From positions 496,001 to 560,000 of the forward strand of contig NZ_JACICC010000001.1 in assembly GCF_014195635.1 (NCBI RefSeq): a DNA stretch of 64,000 nucleotides. Reading direction: 5' to 3'. A model generated the notes under the pieces. That model was not told the DNA's origin, did no database searches, and saw nothing but the letters and a program-made list of their open reading frames with translations. The translations under genes were made by a program, and so were the position numbers. How positions within the stretch are numbered: position 1 is the stretch's first letter; each line of letters begins with the position of its first letter. The stretch comes from Pseudochelatococcus contaminans. Its GTDB lineage: Bacteria; Pseudomonadota; Alphaproteobacteria; Rhizobiales; Beijerinckiaceae. This document shows, piece by piece, positions 45,841-56,698 of the stretch.

Positions 45841-46218
45841 ATGAGAGGTTTCCGGACACGTTGTCTGACATCTGCAGTTGTCATCGCAGGTGTTATGTCA
45901 GTTTATGCGGCTCCGGCTGCGGCTCACAACAATGTTGGCGCGGCAATTGCGGCGGGAGTTCTTGGTCTGGCTGTGGGGGCGGCAGTTGCCGCTGACAGCG
46001 GGCCGCGCGATCACGTCATTTATGGTCCGCCTCCGCCGCCGTTTGCTCCGCCGCCTCCCGGTTTCGATGGCCCGCCGCCACCACCGGCTTATGGTCCGCC
46101 TCCGCCGCCCTTCTTCCCGGAACGGGGGATTGCATGCTATCCGGCGCAGCAGGCCTGCTATCAGGATGGCCGGGGCTTTTCCCCGTGGTGGACGGCACGC
46201 ATCTATGGCGATCGGTAA
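45841..46218 (+). CDS. Exported proline-rich small protein
   Basis: A 125-residue protein with a signal peptide ('TSAVVIAGVMSVYAAPAAAHN'). A Gly/Ala-rich hydrophobic segment ('VGAAIAAGVLGLAVGAAVAAD') follows, then a Pro-rich centre with repeated 'YGPPPPPF' units, and a C-terminal part with two cysteines ('IACYPAQQACYQDGRGF'). AAGGGG precedes the start. It looks like a surface or periplasmic structural protein. No known function. The next gene starts 10 bases after its stop. Confidence 0.75.
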   Translation: MRGFRTRCLTSAVVIAGVMSVYAAPAAAHNNVGAAIAAGVLGLAVGAAVAADSGPRDHVIYGPPPPPFAPPPPGFDGPPPPPAYGPPPPPFFPERGIACYPAQQACYQDGRGFSPWWTARIYGDR

Positions 46219-46228
46219 GGGGATGACG

Positions 46229-46684
46229 ATGCTCAGCAAAAACTCTATTGCCGCAGCTCTTGGTCTTGCTTTCGCACTGTGTGCGGGCGCAGCCCACGCG
46301 CAAGCCCCCGCCACGGCCGACGAAAACAGCAGCCGTTTGCACGCCGCGTGGGAGGACGTTCTCGAATCAGAGGGCAAGCTGCTTGACGAGCGCCAGTTCG
46401 CTAAATTGACGCAGCTGGCCTATCAGGCTGCCGCTGTCCGCGTCTGTGATGCCCATAAGCTTGATAATGCTGCGGTTGCGGCGACGCTGAATGACGTGCT
46501 GTCGGTGTCGGATAAAAATCTGTCAGCCGAACAGGTTGAAGAGCGGAAAGCCGCTATTCTGATTTCTTTCGGCGCGCGTTATGGGCTTTTCATTGCCGAA
46601 GCTCACACCGACAAGACGGTGTTTTGCGAAGATGCTGGCAAGTTCAAGGACAAGCCGGAAGGCGCGCCTGTCTATCTCAAGTAG
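46229..46684 (+). CDS. Exported protein of unknown function
   Basis: A 151-residue protein. The ATG at 46229 lies at good distance from AAGGGG and starts a clean signal peptide ('IAAALGLAFALCAGAAHAQ'). The mature part is helical with two cysteines (in 'AVRVCDAHKL' and 'TVFCEDAGKF') that could form a disulfide. It is co-transcribed with the proline-rich protein. No family recognised. Confidence 0.72.
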   Translation: MLSKNSIAAALGLAFALCAGAAHAQAPATADENSSRLHAAWEDVLESEGKLLDERQFAKLTQLAYQAAAVRVCDAHKLDNAAVAATLNDVLSVSDKNLSAEQVEERKAAILISFGARYGLFIAEAHTDKTVFCEDAGKFKDKPEGAPVYLK

Positions 46685-46716
46685 ATAAGGCGCTGTATTT
46701 GGCTTTTCATCAATTT

Positions 46717-46745
46717 ATTCCGGCGCGATATCGGTGCGCCGGAAT
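46717..46745. terminator. Bidirectional terminator-like hairpin
   Basis: A perfect 10-bp stem ATTCCGGCGC/GCGCCGGAAT with a 9-base loop, placed between the exported-protein gene and the convergent gene at 46813. Confidence 0.6.
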
Positions 46746-46812
46746 GCATCCATGATGTTAGTTCAATCCCGCTTTGGGAAAGCCGGTGCTCACATCGCCA
46801 TGTGATATTTCG

Positions 46813-47490
46813 TTACTTTTGTTGCACCCAGTGCGGCAAAACGAATTTGAAATCATAGCCGGGAAATGCAGCTGGAGAAATGCGTTTTGCTTCCGCGAGC
46901 CCTTGCTCAAGATGTCGCACAGCCGCGTCGCATGCATCATAAAGCTTGTCGGTATATTGTTGCAGCAATACAGCGTCTGCCTCGTCGTAAAGGCTCCGGT
47001 CCAGATGCCTGCGGTCGTTCTTCAGCTCCGTGATGCCGGCTTTTTCGAGGCGGGGTTGAATATGCGACATGAAAAATGAGCGTCTGGCTTCCGCGACCTG
47101 ATAGAGCATGTCGATGCTGTCATCCGACGCGATGAACAGAAAAGCGAGTCCTGCACAGTCTTCATGGCCCCTTAGCATGTGCGATACCCAGTTGAAGTCG
47201 ATACGAGTACTCATGATGAGCTTGGCTGACATCGGTGGCAGCAGCAAGTGACGATCCTCATCGTCACGGAGGCCATCGAGTGAGTTGGTCTGAAGGTGGG
47301 ATACGAGTGTCAACTGCCGACAAAGCACGAATATTGCTGCTTGCAAGCCATCGGCATCCTGATCCCGTTGTTTTTCGGCATCGCGCCTGCGCTCCAGGGC
47401 AAAGGCAACCTTTGCACCCATGAAAGCGGCTATCAGCGTGCTGAAAACGCCCGCACTCAGTTCCAGTGCCCACACCACGTCAGCGTTCAA
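46813..47490 (-). CDS. Single-pass membrane protein of unknown function
   Basis: About 225 residues from a TTG preceded by GAAGGGA; a longer frame to 47595 has no better start. One N-terminal helix ('LELSAGVFSTLIAAFMGAKVAFALE') runs into a basic stop ('RRRDAEKQRDQD'). The cytoplasmic part is helical ('LQAAIFVLCRQLTLVSHLQTNSL', 'LEQGLAEAKRISPAAFPGYDFKFVLPHW'). No enzyme motif. It resembles small hypothetical membrane proteins found scattered in bacteria. The reading frame has normal codon use, so I consider it real. Confidence 0.6.
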   Translation of the reverse strand: MNADVVWALELSAGVFSTLIAAFMGAKVAFALERRRDAEKQRDQDADGLQAAIFVLCRQLTLVSHLQTNSLDGLRDDEDRHLLLPPMSAKLIMSTRIDFNWVSHMLRGHEDCAGLAFLFIASDDSIDMLYQVAEARRSFFMSHIQPRLEKAGITELKNDRRHLDRSLYDEADAVLLQQYTDKLYDACDAAVRHLEQGLAEAKRISPAAFPGYDFKFVLPHWVQQK

Positions 47491-47778
47491 GGCTCGTCCC
47501 TTCCGTTCCGGTGATATCGCTGTATTTTTGGGATAACTGACAAGCTGTAAAGAATTTCCACAGGCAGGCAGGCTCCTGCGGCTACCAGCTTGCACGGGGC
47601 CGGCTCAGGTTTGATGACGAGCAGTGTCGCCACACCATCATTATGTTTGGCATATAGGCGGTCTTTCCTGTTGATCTTGCCTGTTGGTCTTGGATCGTGA
47701 TGCAGGTAAGGTTCTTCACCTGCGTTAGTTTCCTCGATAAGGTGGGGTGGAAGAATCCTTGCTTGAATGAGGAATAGC

Positions 47779-48540
47779 ATGCCGCAGGCGCGACCGCGCC
47801 CGCTTGTAGCGGGCAACTGGAAGATGAACGGCCTCAAGCTGTCGGCACGCGTATTTGCGTCGATCGCTCAGGGTTACGATGCGGCCCTGCGCAAGAAGCT
47901 CGACATCCTGGTATGCCCGCCAGCGACGCTGACAGTCACCTTCGGCGTTGTGGCGGTCGGATCCGGGGTTGCCGTCGGTGGGCAGGATTGTCACGTGGAG
48001 GCCGCAGGGGCGCATACCGGCGATATCTCCGCGGTTCAGCTTGCCGATGCCGGCGCGACATATGTCATCGTTGGTCATTCGGAGCGACGCGCGGATCATG
48101 GTGAGACGGATGCCGTTGTGCGCGCCAAGGCGCTTGCCGCGCGGGAGGCCTGCCTGACGCCGGTCGTCTGCGTTGGGGAGACCCGCGCCCAGCGCGAGAG
48201 CGGCGATGCGCTGGCTATCGTGCGCGCGCAACTCGCCGGTTCCCTGCCGGAAACTGCCGACCGGCATGATCTCGTGGTGGCCTACGAGCCCGTCTGGGCG
48301 ATTGGCACCGGCCTCACAGCCATGCCTCCGCAGGTGGCCGAGGTCCATGCGGCAATCCGGGATGTGCTGACGGCGCGGTATGGCGACGAGGGCGCGGCGA
48401 TTCGGATTCTTTATGGCGGGTCGGTGAAGCCGGACAATGCCTTCGATCTGCTATCGGTCGCGAATGTCGACGGGGCGCTGGTGGGCGGTGCGAGCCTTGA
48501 CGCCGCTGATTTTCTCGCGATTGCGGAGTATTATCGCTGA
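47779..48540 (+). CDS. tpiA: Triosephosphate isomerase
   Basis: A 253-residue TIM barrel interconverting glyceraldehyde-3-phosphate and dihydroxyacetone phosphate. Catalytic residues are Lys15 ('GNWKMNG'), His100 ('VIVGHSERR') and Glu170 ('[11 protein letters not shown]'); the phosphate loop '[14 protein letters not shown]' is intact. The ATG at 47779 has GAGGA 5 bases upstream, better than the ATG at 47767. It is followed by secG and pyrG, a common order in the group. Confidence 0.97.
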   Translation: MPQARPRPLVAGNWKMNGLKLSARVFASIAQGYDAALRKKLDILVCPPATLTVTFGVVAVGSGVAVGGQDCHVEAAGAHTGDISAVQLADAGATYVIVGHSERRADHGETDAVVRAKALAAREACLTPVVCVGETRAQRESGDALAIVRAQLAGSLPETADRHDLVVAYEPVWAIGTGLTAMPPQVAEVHAAIRDVLTARYGDEGAAIRILYGGSVKPDNAFDLLSVANVDGALVGGASLDAADFLAIAEYYR

Positions 48541-48921
48541 TCCGCGCACCGCGCAGGGGAGGGGCGGAAAAATTGCCTGTCTCGCTGCGTCGCCCTGGTT
48601 GAGAGGGCCAGAGTGTAACAGGTTGGATTCGGGCCATTTTTTCCGATGATATGGTAGCGGATTTGTCGTGGAACGTTTTATCAACGCACTTTGCGACTTG
48701 ACGACGTTTATGTTACAGCATGGTCCCGACGTTCGGGCGCTGGCCTTTCTTGGGGTTTCCGAGCTTTTCTTGGATTCTTCCCTTGGCGTTGACAGGCGGC
48801 GGCTTTTCGAGTCTTCTCCTGTCCAAATGACCGAATGCTTCCCCCATGCCCGGGCGGCCTCAGCCGTGACCGGGTTTCCGGGTTGTGACCGGCTATCGTT
48901 CTGACCGGCTTGGATTATGAT
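48541..48921. other. 381-base spacer between tpiA and secG
   Basis: A frame at 48668-48904 has no ribosome-binding site or family resemblance. A GTTACAGCATGGTCCCGA stretch near 48712 faintly recalls a further intergenic repeat type. No strong hairpin noted. It probably contains the secG promoter. Confidence 0.45.
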
Positions 48922-49332
48922 ATGCAAAGCGTTTTGATCGTCGTTCATCTTATTATCGTACTGGCGCTCGTTGTCGTGGTGCTGTTGCAGCGCTCCGAAG
49001 GGGGAGCGCTCGGCATGGGCGGCGGTGGCAGTGGCGGCGGCTTCATGACCGGGCGCGGACAGGCGAATGTCCTCACGCGCACCACGGCGATTCTCGCGGG
49101 TCTTTTCTTCATCACCAGCCTTGCATTGACGATCCTTGCGAACCAGCAATCCGGGCCTCGTTCGATTTTCGATGGTGCCACGGTGCCAGGTGCGGCGACA
49201 CCCGGCGGCGCGCCGTCCGGCGATAGCGGTTTCGAGCGTTTGCAGCAGTTGCAGGAGAGCGAAGCCCCGCAGGTGCCGTCTCCCGCAGCGCCGCCCGCGC
49301 CGACCGGGCCTCAGGTTCCTAACGCGGAATAA
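48922..49332 (+). CDS. secG: Preprotein translocase subunit SecG
   Basis: A 136-residue protein. Two helices ('VLIVVHLIIVLALVVVVLLQ' and 'TTAILAGLFFITSLALTILA') flank the conserved cytoplasmic loop 'RSEGGALGMGGGGSGGGFMTGRGQANVLTR' in pieces. A Pro/Ala-rich tail follows, longer than in E. coli but usual in Alphaproteobacteria. SecG assists SecYE in protein export. The ATG at 48922 is preferred over a TTG four codons earlier. A terminator follows. Confidence 0.95.
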   Translation: MQSVLIVVHLIIVLALVVVVLLQRSEGGALGMGGGGSGGGFMTGRGQANVLTRTTAILAGLFFITSLALTILANQQSGPRSIFDGATVPGAATPGGAPSGDSGFERLQQLQESEAPQVPSPAAPPAPTGPQVPNAE

Positions 49333-49401
49333 GCCGGCGGGGCGTTATGCGGAAAGTTGTCTGGGGAGGGGCGGTGGCCGTTTTCCCGGACATGCTCCAG
49401 G

Positions 49402-49430
49402 AGGGCCGGGGGTTCCGGCCCTTTCTCTTT
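49402..49430 (+). terminator. Terminator of secG
   Basis: A perfect 8-bp stem AGGGCCGG/CCGGCCCT with a GGGTT loop, followed by TTCTCTTT. It lies 70 bases after the secG stop. Confidence 0.75.
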
Positions 49431-49498
49431 GGATTGGGCGGAATTTTCGCCGCAATCGGCGTGACAAAGGCAAGTCGTTGCGCCTATCAATGACATGA

Positions 49499-51145
<1,647 letters not shown>

Positions 51146-51148
<3 letters not shown>

Positions 51149-51239
51149 AGCCTGTTTGCGGTCGTGCCGCTTCATCGAATTGAGTGCGAGTTGCGGCATT
51201 ATAGGAAATAGAAGTGCGTTCCGGTCAGGTGGAACCATC
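51146..51239 (-). repeat. Dispersed repeat family B, inverted copy overlapping the pyrG stop
   Basis: Read on the minus strand: GATGGTTCCACCTGACCGGA, then TTCTATTTCCTATAATGCCG, CAACTCGCACTCAATTCGAT, ending ACCGCAAACAGGCTCTA. The terminal CTA is the complement of the pyrG stop codon. It matches the copy at 44239-44334 over its length. Confidence 0.65.
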
Positions 51240-51377
51240 TGATCGACAAGAGTTCGCTCTCAATCAAAAGTTTGCTGAACGCGCGATTGTGTTGACGTTC
51301 GGCATTTTTCCGGGTCGCGAAAGCGGCAGACAGAGGTGCCCGTTCGGGTGCCGGCATCAAGTGATGGTGATAGGAAA

Positions 51378-51779
51378 ATGGTCACGACACTGGCTCAATT
51401 CATCGATTTTCTGATCGATTTCATTATCGCCACGCTCCTCATCGGGCTTTATCTGCTGATTTACACTTTCGCGACGGCGCATAACGAATTCACGCTCATC
51501 CGCCGCAATGTCATTTCGGCTGCCTTGTCGCTCGGCCTGAGCCTTGTCGGTTTTGCCGTGCCGCTGTCGAGCGCCATCGTCAACACCAACACGCTGGTCG
51601 ATCTGGTGTTCTGGGGCATCATCGCTATTGTGGTGCAGATCCTTGCCTATGGCTTTGCCCGCATTGTCATCCCGGATCTTACACGGCGCATCGCGGATGG
51701 CGAGATCGGTGCAGCGACATTTCTGGGCGCGGTATCGCTGGCAGCTGGTATCGCCAACTCTGCCTGCATGACGATCTAG
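51378..51779 (+). CDS. DUF350-family small membrane protein
   Basis: A 133-residue protein with four transmembrane helices in two pairs: 'FLIDFIIATLLIGLYLLIYTF', 'NVISAALSLGLSLVGFAVPL', 'LVDLVFWGIIAIVVQILAYGF' and 'AATFLGAVSLAAGIANSACM'. Charged loops carry 'TAHNEFTLIRR' and 'PDLTRRIADGEIG'. It matches the DUF350 (YjfL) layout. Function is not established. It is inserted between pyrG and kdsA, which are close neighbours in many relatives, and ends 31 bases before kdsA. Confidence 0.85.
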   Translation: MVTTLAQFIDFLIDFIIATLLIGLYLLIYTFATAHNEFTLIRRNVISAALSLGLSLVGFAVPLSSAIVNTNTLVDLVFWGIIAIVVQILAYGFARIVIPDLTRRIADGEIGAATFLGAVSLAAGIANSACMTI

Positions 51780-51810
51780 GGCTTGACGGCTCGCGCTGAA
51801 AGGAACGGCC

Positions 51811-52668
51811 ATGGCGGACGAAATTGTGCAAACGGTCGTAACCGTGGGCGAGGGGGCTGGTGCTGTCCGGTTCGGCAACGCGTTGCCGCTCGCCCTTATC
51901 GCCGGTCCGTGCCAGCTCGAAAGCCGTGAACATGCGCTGGAGACGGCAGCCGCGATCAAGGAGATCGCAGAGCGTGTCGGCATCGGCGTCGTGTTCAAGA
52001 CGTCGTTCGACAAGGCAAACCGCACGTCCATCAACGCGGCGCGCGGCGTCGGCCTTGAAGAGGCGCTGCCGGTGTTCGCGGAAATTCGCGAGAGACTTGG
52101 GCTGCCCGTGCTGACGGACGTGCATCTGCCCGATCAATGCGCCGCCGTTGCCGAGGCGGTGGACGTGTTGCAGATCCCCGCTTTCCTGTGCCGGCAGACG
52201 GATTTGCTCGTTGCTGCGGCAGCGACGGGCCGGGCGGTCAATGTCAAAAAGGGCCAGTTTCTGGCTCCGTGGGACATGCGCCATGTTGCGGCGAAGATCA
52301 GGCAAAGCGGCAATCAGGATGTGCTGCTGACGGAGCGCGGAGCCTCCTTCGGCTATAACACCCTCGTCAGCGATATGCGTTCACTGCCTATCATGGCCGA
52401 AACCACGGGTGCGCCGGTGATTTTCGACGCGACTCACTCCGTGCAGCAGCCGGGCGGACAGGGGGCTTCGTCGGGCGGCGAACGGCGGTTCGTTCCCGTG
52501 CTGGCCCGCGCAGCTGTCGCTGTTGGCGTGGCGAGCGTATTCATCGAGACGCACGAGAACCCGGATGCCGCACCATCTGACGGGCCGAATATGGTGCCTC
52601 TCAACCAGCTGGAAGCGTTGCTGCGGCAATTGTTGGCGATCGACGCGCTGGTGAAGGGACGGGACTGA
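51811..52668 (+). CDS. kdsA: 3-deoxy-D-manno-octulosonate 8-phosphate synthase
   Basis: A 285-residue DAHP-family aldolase that condenses PEP with arabinose-5-phosphate, the first committed step to the Kdo of lipopolysaccharide. Blocks seen are '[21 protein letters not shown]', '[13 protein letters not shown]', '[32 protein letters not shown]', '[14 protein letters not shown]' and '[20 protein letters not shown]'. AAAGGA precedes the ATG. Eno, which often follows kdsA, is absent; the next gene is convergent. Confidence 0.96.
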   Translation: MADEIVQTVVTVGEGAGAVRFGNALPLALIAGPCQLESREHALETAAAIKEIAERVGIGVVFKTSFDKANRTSINAARGVGLEEALPVFAEIRERLGLPVLTDVHLPDQCAAVAEAVDVLQIPAFLCRQTDLLVAAAATGRAVNVKKGQFLAPWDMRHVAAKIRQSGNQDVLLTERGASFGYNTLVSDMRSLPIMAETTGAPVIFDATHSVQQPGGQGASSGGERRFVPVLARAAVAVGVASVFIETHENPDAAPSDGPNMVPLNQLEALLRQLLAIDALVKGRD

Positions 52669-52708
52669 GCGTCCTGCGCCTGCCAGCCGCACTTTCGCTC
52701 AGAAATAT

Positions 52709-52735
52709 CCGTCGAGCTGGGATGCAACTCGACGG
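52709..52735. terminator. Hairpin between convergent kdsA and prmA
   Basis: A perfect 8-bp stem CCGTCGAG/CTCGACGG with an 11-base loop, 41 bases after the kdsA stop. No T-tract on the plus side; ATATTT follows on the minus side. Confidence 0.55.
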
Positions 52736-52775
52736 GATGATCTGGAGTGGCAGATGCGCCGGAGCGGCACGTGTC

Positions 52776-53714
52776 TCAGGCGTTCTGCAATGATTTGCGC
52801 GGGCGCGGTGCGACGCCGCCGCGCTTCAGCACCAGCGTTGCCCAGCCTTCACGATCTGTCCTGCGGCTGAGGCGCAGTCCCTGTGCTGCATAGGCTGACA
52901 GAACGCCGGGCACGTCGCGCGCCAGAAGGCCGGATAGGACCAAAGTGCCCGGCCCGCTCAACACGCCCGCGATAGCCGGGGCGAGTTGGCGAAGCGGTTT
53001 TGCAAGAATGTTGGCGAAGACCAGATCGAACCGGCGGGAGCGGTCTGCCAGCGCATGACGCACACCCGGAGCGGCGTAATAGCGGATGTGGTTGGCCGCG
53101 CCGTTGAGGCGGGCATTGTCGCGCGCAACCTCAACCGCGACGGGGTCGATGTCGCCCGCAATCGTCTCCTGCCGCAACGCCCGCGCTGCCGCAAGAGCCA
53201 GAATGCCGGTGCCTGTGCCGACATCGAGAACCCGCAATGGCCGGCGGCGGCGCAACTCGTCGACCAGCGCCAGCAGGCAGCCCAGCGTGGTGCCGTGGTG
53301 TCCGGTGCCGAAAGCCAGCGCCGCATCGATCTCGATGGCGATGTCGTTGGTCTTGACGGTATGCCTGTCGTGGCTGCCGTGCACGAGGAAGCGCCCGGCG
53401 CGCACCGGCTTCAGGCCGTCAAGGCTGGATTTGACCCAGTCCTTCTGCGCGAGCGCGGAAAAGACAATCCCGTCAGCCTTGTCCCCGATGACGATGCGCA
53501 GCAGATCCCGCACGGCATCTTCATCCGGCGAATGGGCGAAGTAAGCCTCGACGTGCCAGACGCCTTCCTCGGTTTCAAACGCGGCCACTGCCGTTTCAAC
53601 CGGATCAAAAATTTCTCCGAGGACATCCGCCATGGCGCGGGCGGCGTTTTCGTCAGTATCGAAACGCAGCACGTGGGTAGGGTTGGGCGGCAACATGCCC
53701 TCGTACATCGGCAT
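52776..53714 (-). CDS. prmA: Ribosomal protein L11 methyltransferase
   Basis: A 312-residue class I SAM methyltransferase. The SAM motif is 'LRVLDVGTGTGILALAAAR', followed by 'AGDIDPVAVEVARDNARLNG' and the catalytic 'FDLVFANILAKPLRQLAP' (NIL.KPL motif of the PrmA family). The N-terminal domain that binds L11 is present. An internal 'ALAFGTGHHGTTLGCL' is also diagnostic. AAGGT lies 8 bases before the ATG. The helicase gene is immediately upstream on the same strand (53 bases). Confidence 0.94.
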   Translation of the reverse strand: MPMYEGMLPPNPTHVLRFDTDENAARAMADVLGEIFDPVETAVAAFETEEGVWHVEAYFAHSPDEDAVRDLLRIVIGDKADGIVFSALAQKDWVKSSLDGLKPVRAGRFLVHGSHDRHTVKTNDIAIEIDAALAFGTGHHGTTLGCLLALVDELRRRRPLRVLDVGTGTGILALAAARALRQETIAGDIDPVAVEVARDNARLNGAANHIRYYAAPGVRHALADRSRRFDLVFANILAKPLRQLAPAIAGVLSGPGTLVLSGLLARDVPGVLSAYAAQGLRLSRRTDREGWATLVLKRGGVAPRPRKSLQNA

Positions 53715-53767
53715 TAAGGTTTACCTTGGATCTGAACAGAAATTGCAAGCAAGCGGATGGGTTGGCT

Positions 53768-56143
53768 TTACGCCGGTTTCACGAAGCTGTCGACCACGGT
53801 TTTACGGCCGGCTTTATCGAACTCGATGGCAAGTTTGTTGCCCTCGCAGCTTTCGACCGTACCGGGACCGAACTTCTGGTGGAAGACACGGTCGCCCGGT
53901 TTGAACGTCGATGATGGCCCGCTCGACCGGGCGACGATCTCGCCCTCAATCACGCGGTTGCCGCCGCGCCGCCCGCCGGGTGACGTTGCATGTCCGGTGT
54001 TCGGCGTGTTCTGCCGCGCCCGCGTCCAGCCCGGCGTGTCATAGGTGGAGCCGAAGGAACCGGCAGCCTGATCGAAACGGTTGCGGGCATAGCCGCCGTA
54101 GGAATAGGCCGCCGGTGCTTCCGTCACCTCGACATGCGCTTCCGGCAATTCATCGATGAAACGTGAGGGAGCGGTGGCATTCCACAGCCCGTGGATGCGC
54201 CGATTCGAGGCGAACATGATCCGCGCCGATTTACGCGCCCGCGTGATGCCGACATAGGCGAGGCGGCGCTCTTCTTCCAGCCCGGCGCGGCCCTGCTCAT
54301 CGAGCGCGCGCTGGTTGGGAAACAGGCCCTCCTCCCAGCCGGGCAGAAATACGGTATCGAACTCAAGCCCCTTGGCAGCATGCAGAGTCATGATGGACAC
54401 GCGGGCGTCCGAATCGCTTTCGGCGGCTTCCATCACCAGCGAGACGTGTTCGAGGAAGCTCGGCAGATCGGGAAATTCTTCCAGCGAGCGCACAAGCTCC
54501 TTCAGATTTTCCAGTCGCCCGGCGGCATCAGGCGAACGGTCCGCCTGCCACATGGCGGTGTAGCCCGATTCCTCCAGCACGGTTTCGGCGAGTTCGGTGT
54601 GCGGCAGGGTTTCCAGTTGCCGGGACCACCGATCGAAGTTGGCGATGAGGTCGCGCAGCGTTGTGCGCTGCCGGGGCTTCAGTTCCTCGGTTTCCAGCAG
54701 GGCGCGGGTGGCCTGCATCAGCGGCACGCCAGCATGGCGGGCATAGGCATGCATGGTCTGCAGGGTCGCATCGCCAAGGCCACGCTTGGGCGTGTTGAAA
54801 ATGCGCTCGAAGGCGAGATCATCCGCCTGCGACACGACACAGCGCAGATAGGCCATCGCATCGCGAATTTCGAGCCGTTCATAGAAGCGCGGGCCGCCTA
54901 TGACGCGGTAGGGAAGACCAAGCTGGACGAATCGGTCTTCGACCTCGCGCATCTGGGCTGAAATGCGCACGAGCACGGCAACCTGCGACAGGTCATCGCC
55001 GCGCGATTGCGCATTCTCGATGGCCTCGCCAATCTGGCGGGCCTCCTCCTCCGAATCCCACGCCCCGGTGATGGTGACGCGCTGGCCGGGATCGTCCTCG
55101 GTGCGCAGGGTCTTGCCCAACCGGCCTTCGTTGTGGGCGATGAGGTGCGAGGCAGTGGCGAGGATGTGCGCCGTCGAACGATAGTTACGCTCCAGCCGCA
55201 CAACGCCAGCGCCCGGAAAATCGTGCTCGAAGCGCAGGATGTTATCGACCTCCGCGCCGCGCCAGCCGTAGATGGACTGGTCGTCGTCACCTACACAACA
55301 GATGTTGTGCCGCCCCTGCGCCAGCAGACGCAGCCAGAGATACTGGGCGACGTTGGTGTCCTGATACTCATCGACCAATATATAACGGAATCGCTGCTGG
55401 TAGTTGGCCAGCACATCCGGGTTCTCGCGGAACAGACGAATGGTTTCAACGAGCAGGTCGCCGAAGTCGGCGGCATTGAGAACCTTCAGCCGCTCCTGAT
55501 ACATCTTGTAAAGCTCTGCCGCACGGCCCTGGGCGAAGCTGTGCGCCTCGCCGGCGGACACGCGGTCGGGCGTGATGGCGCGGTTTTTCCAGCTATCGAT
55601 AACGTTGGCGAGCTGGCGGGCCGGCCAGCGCTTGTCGTCGATGTTCTCGGCCCGCAAAATCTGCTTCAGCAGACGAATCTGGTCGTCGGTGTCCAGAATC
55701 GTGAAATCGCTGCGTAAGCCGACAAGCTCGGCGTGACGGCGCAGAATTTTCGTGCCGATGGAGTGGAAAGTCCCCAGCCAGGGCATGCCTTCGGCCACGG
55801 AGCCAACCAGCCGGCCAATGCGCTCTTTCATCTCGCGCGCGGCCTTGTTGGTGAAGGTCACGGCCAGAATCTGCGACGGGAACGCCGTGCCGGTGGCGAT
55901 GATATGCGCGATGCGCGTCGTCAACACCCGCGTTTTGCCCGTGCCCGCGCCGGCCAGCACAAGCAACGGCCCCTCGATGGTCTCGACCGCGCGCCGCTGT
56001 TCCGGGTTGAGACCGGTCAGATACGAATCAGCCGGCCGCGCGGCCTGTCGTGCCCGCTCGCTTAAGGAAAGAGGCGAACTGGCAGGAGCGGAATCGGCAG
56101 AGGGCGAATCGTTATAAGGCGGATCGAAATGGGAATGAGGCAC
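53768..56143 (-). CDS. UvrD/PcrA-family ATP-dependent DNA helicase
   Basis: A 791-residue superfamily 1A helicase. It has Walker A 'LAGAGTGKTRVL', 'FTNKAAREMKERI', Walker B 'ILVDEYQDTNVAQYLWL', 'CVGDDDQSIYGWRGAE', the arginine motif 'RLERNYRS', 'IMTLHAAKGLEFDTVFLPGWEEGLFP' and 'EERRLAYVGITRARK'. The C-terminal ~70 residues form a PcrA-type tail with 'GDRVFHQKFGPGTVESCEGNKLAIEFD', which in PcrA binds RNA polymerase. This enzyme unwinds DNA in repair and clears stalled complexes. A repeat lies just upstream. Confidence 0.95.
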   Translation of the reverse strand: MPHSHFDPPYNDSPSADSAPASSPLSLSERARQAARPADSYLTGLNPEQRRAVETIEGPLLVLAGAGTGKTRVLTTRIAHIIATGTAFPSQILAVTFTNKAAREMKERIGRLVGSVAEGMPWLGTFHSIGTKILRRHAELVGLRSDFTILDTDDQIRLLKQILRAENIDDKRWPARQLANVIDSWKNRAITPDRVSAGEAHSFAQGRAAELYKMYQERLKVLNAADFGDLLVETIRLFRENPDVLANYQQRFRYILVDEYQDTNVAQYLWLRLLAQGRHNICCVGDDDQSIYGWRGAEVDNILRFEHDFPGAGVVRLERNYRSTAHILATASHLIAHNEGRLGKTLRTEDDPGQRVTITGAWDSEEEARQIGEAIENAQSRGDDLSQVAVLVRISAQMREVEDRFVQLGLPYRVIGGPRFYERLEIRDAMAYLRCVVSQADDLAFERIFNTPKRGLGDATLQTMHAYARHAGVPLMQATRALLETEELKPRQRTTLRDLIANFDRWSRQLETLPHTELAETVLEESGYTAMWQADRSPDAAGRLENLKELVRSLEEFPDLPSFLEHVSLVMEAAESDSDARVSIMTLHAAKGLEFDTVFLPGWEEGLFPNQRALDEQGRAGLEEERRLAYVGITRARKSARIMFASNRRIHGLWNATAPSRFIDELPEAHVEVTEAPAAYSYGGYARNRFDQAAGSFGSTYDTPGWTRARQNTPNTGHATSPGGRRGGNRVIEGEIVARSSGPSSTFKPGDRVFHQKFGPGTVESCEGNKLAIEFDKAGRKTVVDSFVKPA

Positions 56144-56175
56144 GGACTTGAAGCGCTTTCGGTTCCAGAGCGCCG

Positions 56176-56272
56176 GATGGTCTGATGGAATCAGAACAAG
56201 CGCTCTAAATTCTGTATGTTACCGCAACCTGGGTCCAGTGCGACGGACCGGCTTGAACGGAAATGGCTTTAT
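56176..56272 (+). repeat. Dispersed repeat family B, full copy
   Basis: Runs GATGGTCTGATGGAATCAGA, ACAAGCGCTCTAAATTCTGT, ATGTTACCGCAACCTG.., ending CGGCTTGAACGGAAATGGCT. It aligns along its length with 44239-44334. Confidence 0.65.
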
Positions 56273-56383
56273 GCCGTCATGATCGTTCTCGCGCACCATG
56301 GAGCAACGCACTATATACTGCACAGGAACACACAACGCCAATGGCGCGTTTCCCTGCCGCCAGCGGGCATGATCAGGAGAAGC

Positions 56384-56677
56384 ATGACGATGAATGCAGC
56401 GGCCATCAAGCCCCGGCAAGCCGGAAAACGATATCTGGTGCCTGCAATAGCCTTTTGCATGGCATTTGCCATGGGCGGCGTGGCGTTGGCGCAGACAAAC
56501 AGGCAGCAGTTCGAGCTTCGCGACAGCAGCCGTCAGATTCAGCAGCAGCTCGATAATCAGCAACGGTCGCAGCAGCAGCAGTTCCAGTATAACCAGCTTC
56601 GTGACCAGCAATTGCGCCAGCAGCAGTTTCCGCCGATGCCGGCGCCGTCTATCGGCATTCAGTCGCCGCGGCACTAG
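56384..56677 (+). CDS. Exported glutamine-rich small protein
   Basis: A 97-residue protein. AGGAG lies 4 bases before the ATG, and a signal peptide follows ('LVPAIAFCMAFAMGGVALAQ'). The mature part is about 60 residues, one third Gln, in a helical pattern ('RDSSRQIQQQLDNQQRSQQQQ', 'NQLRDQQLRQQQ'). It could form a periplasmic coiled coil. No family or function recognised. It is convergent with the next gene. Confidence 0.68.
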   Translation: MTMNAAAIKPRQAGKRYLVPAIAFCMAFAMGGVALAQTNRQQFELRDSSRQIQQQLDNQQRSQQQQFQYNQLRDQQLRQQQFPPMPAPSIGIQSPRH

Positions 56678-56698
56678 CGGTGTTCTGCGGGCGGGGCT

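Noticed and set aside
48668-48904. 78-codon frame between tpiA and secG
   Set aside because: GTG start without ribosome-binding site and no family resemblance.
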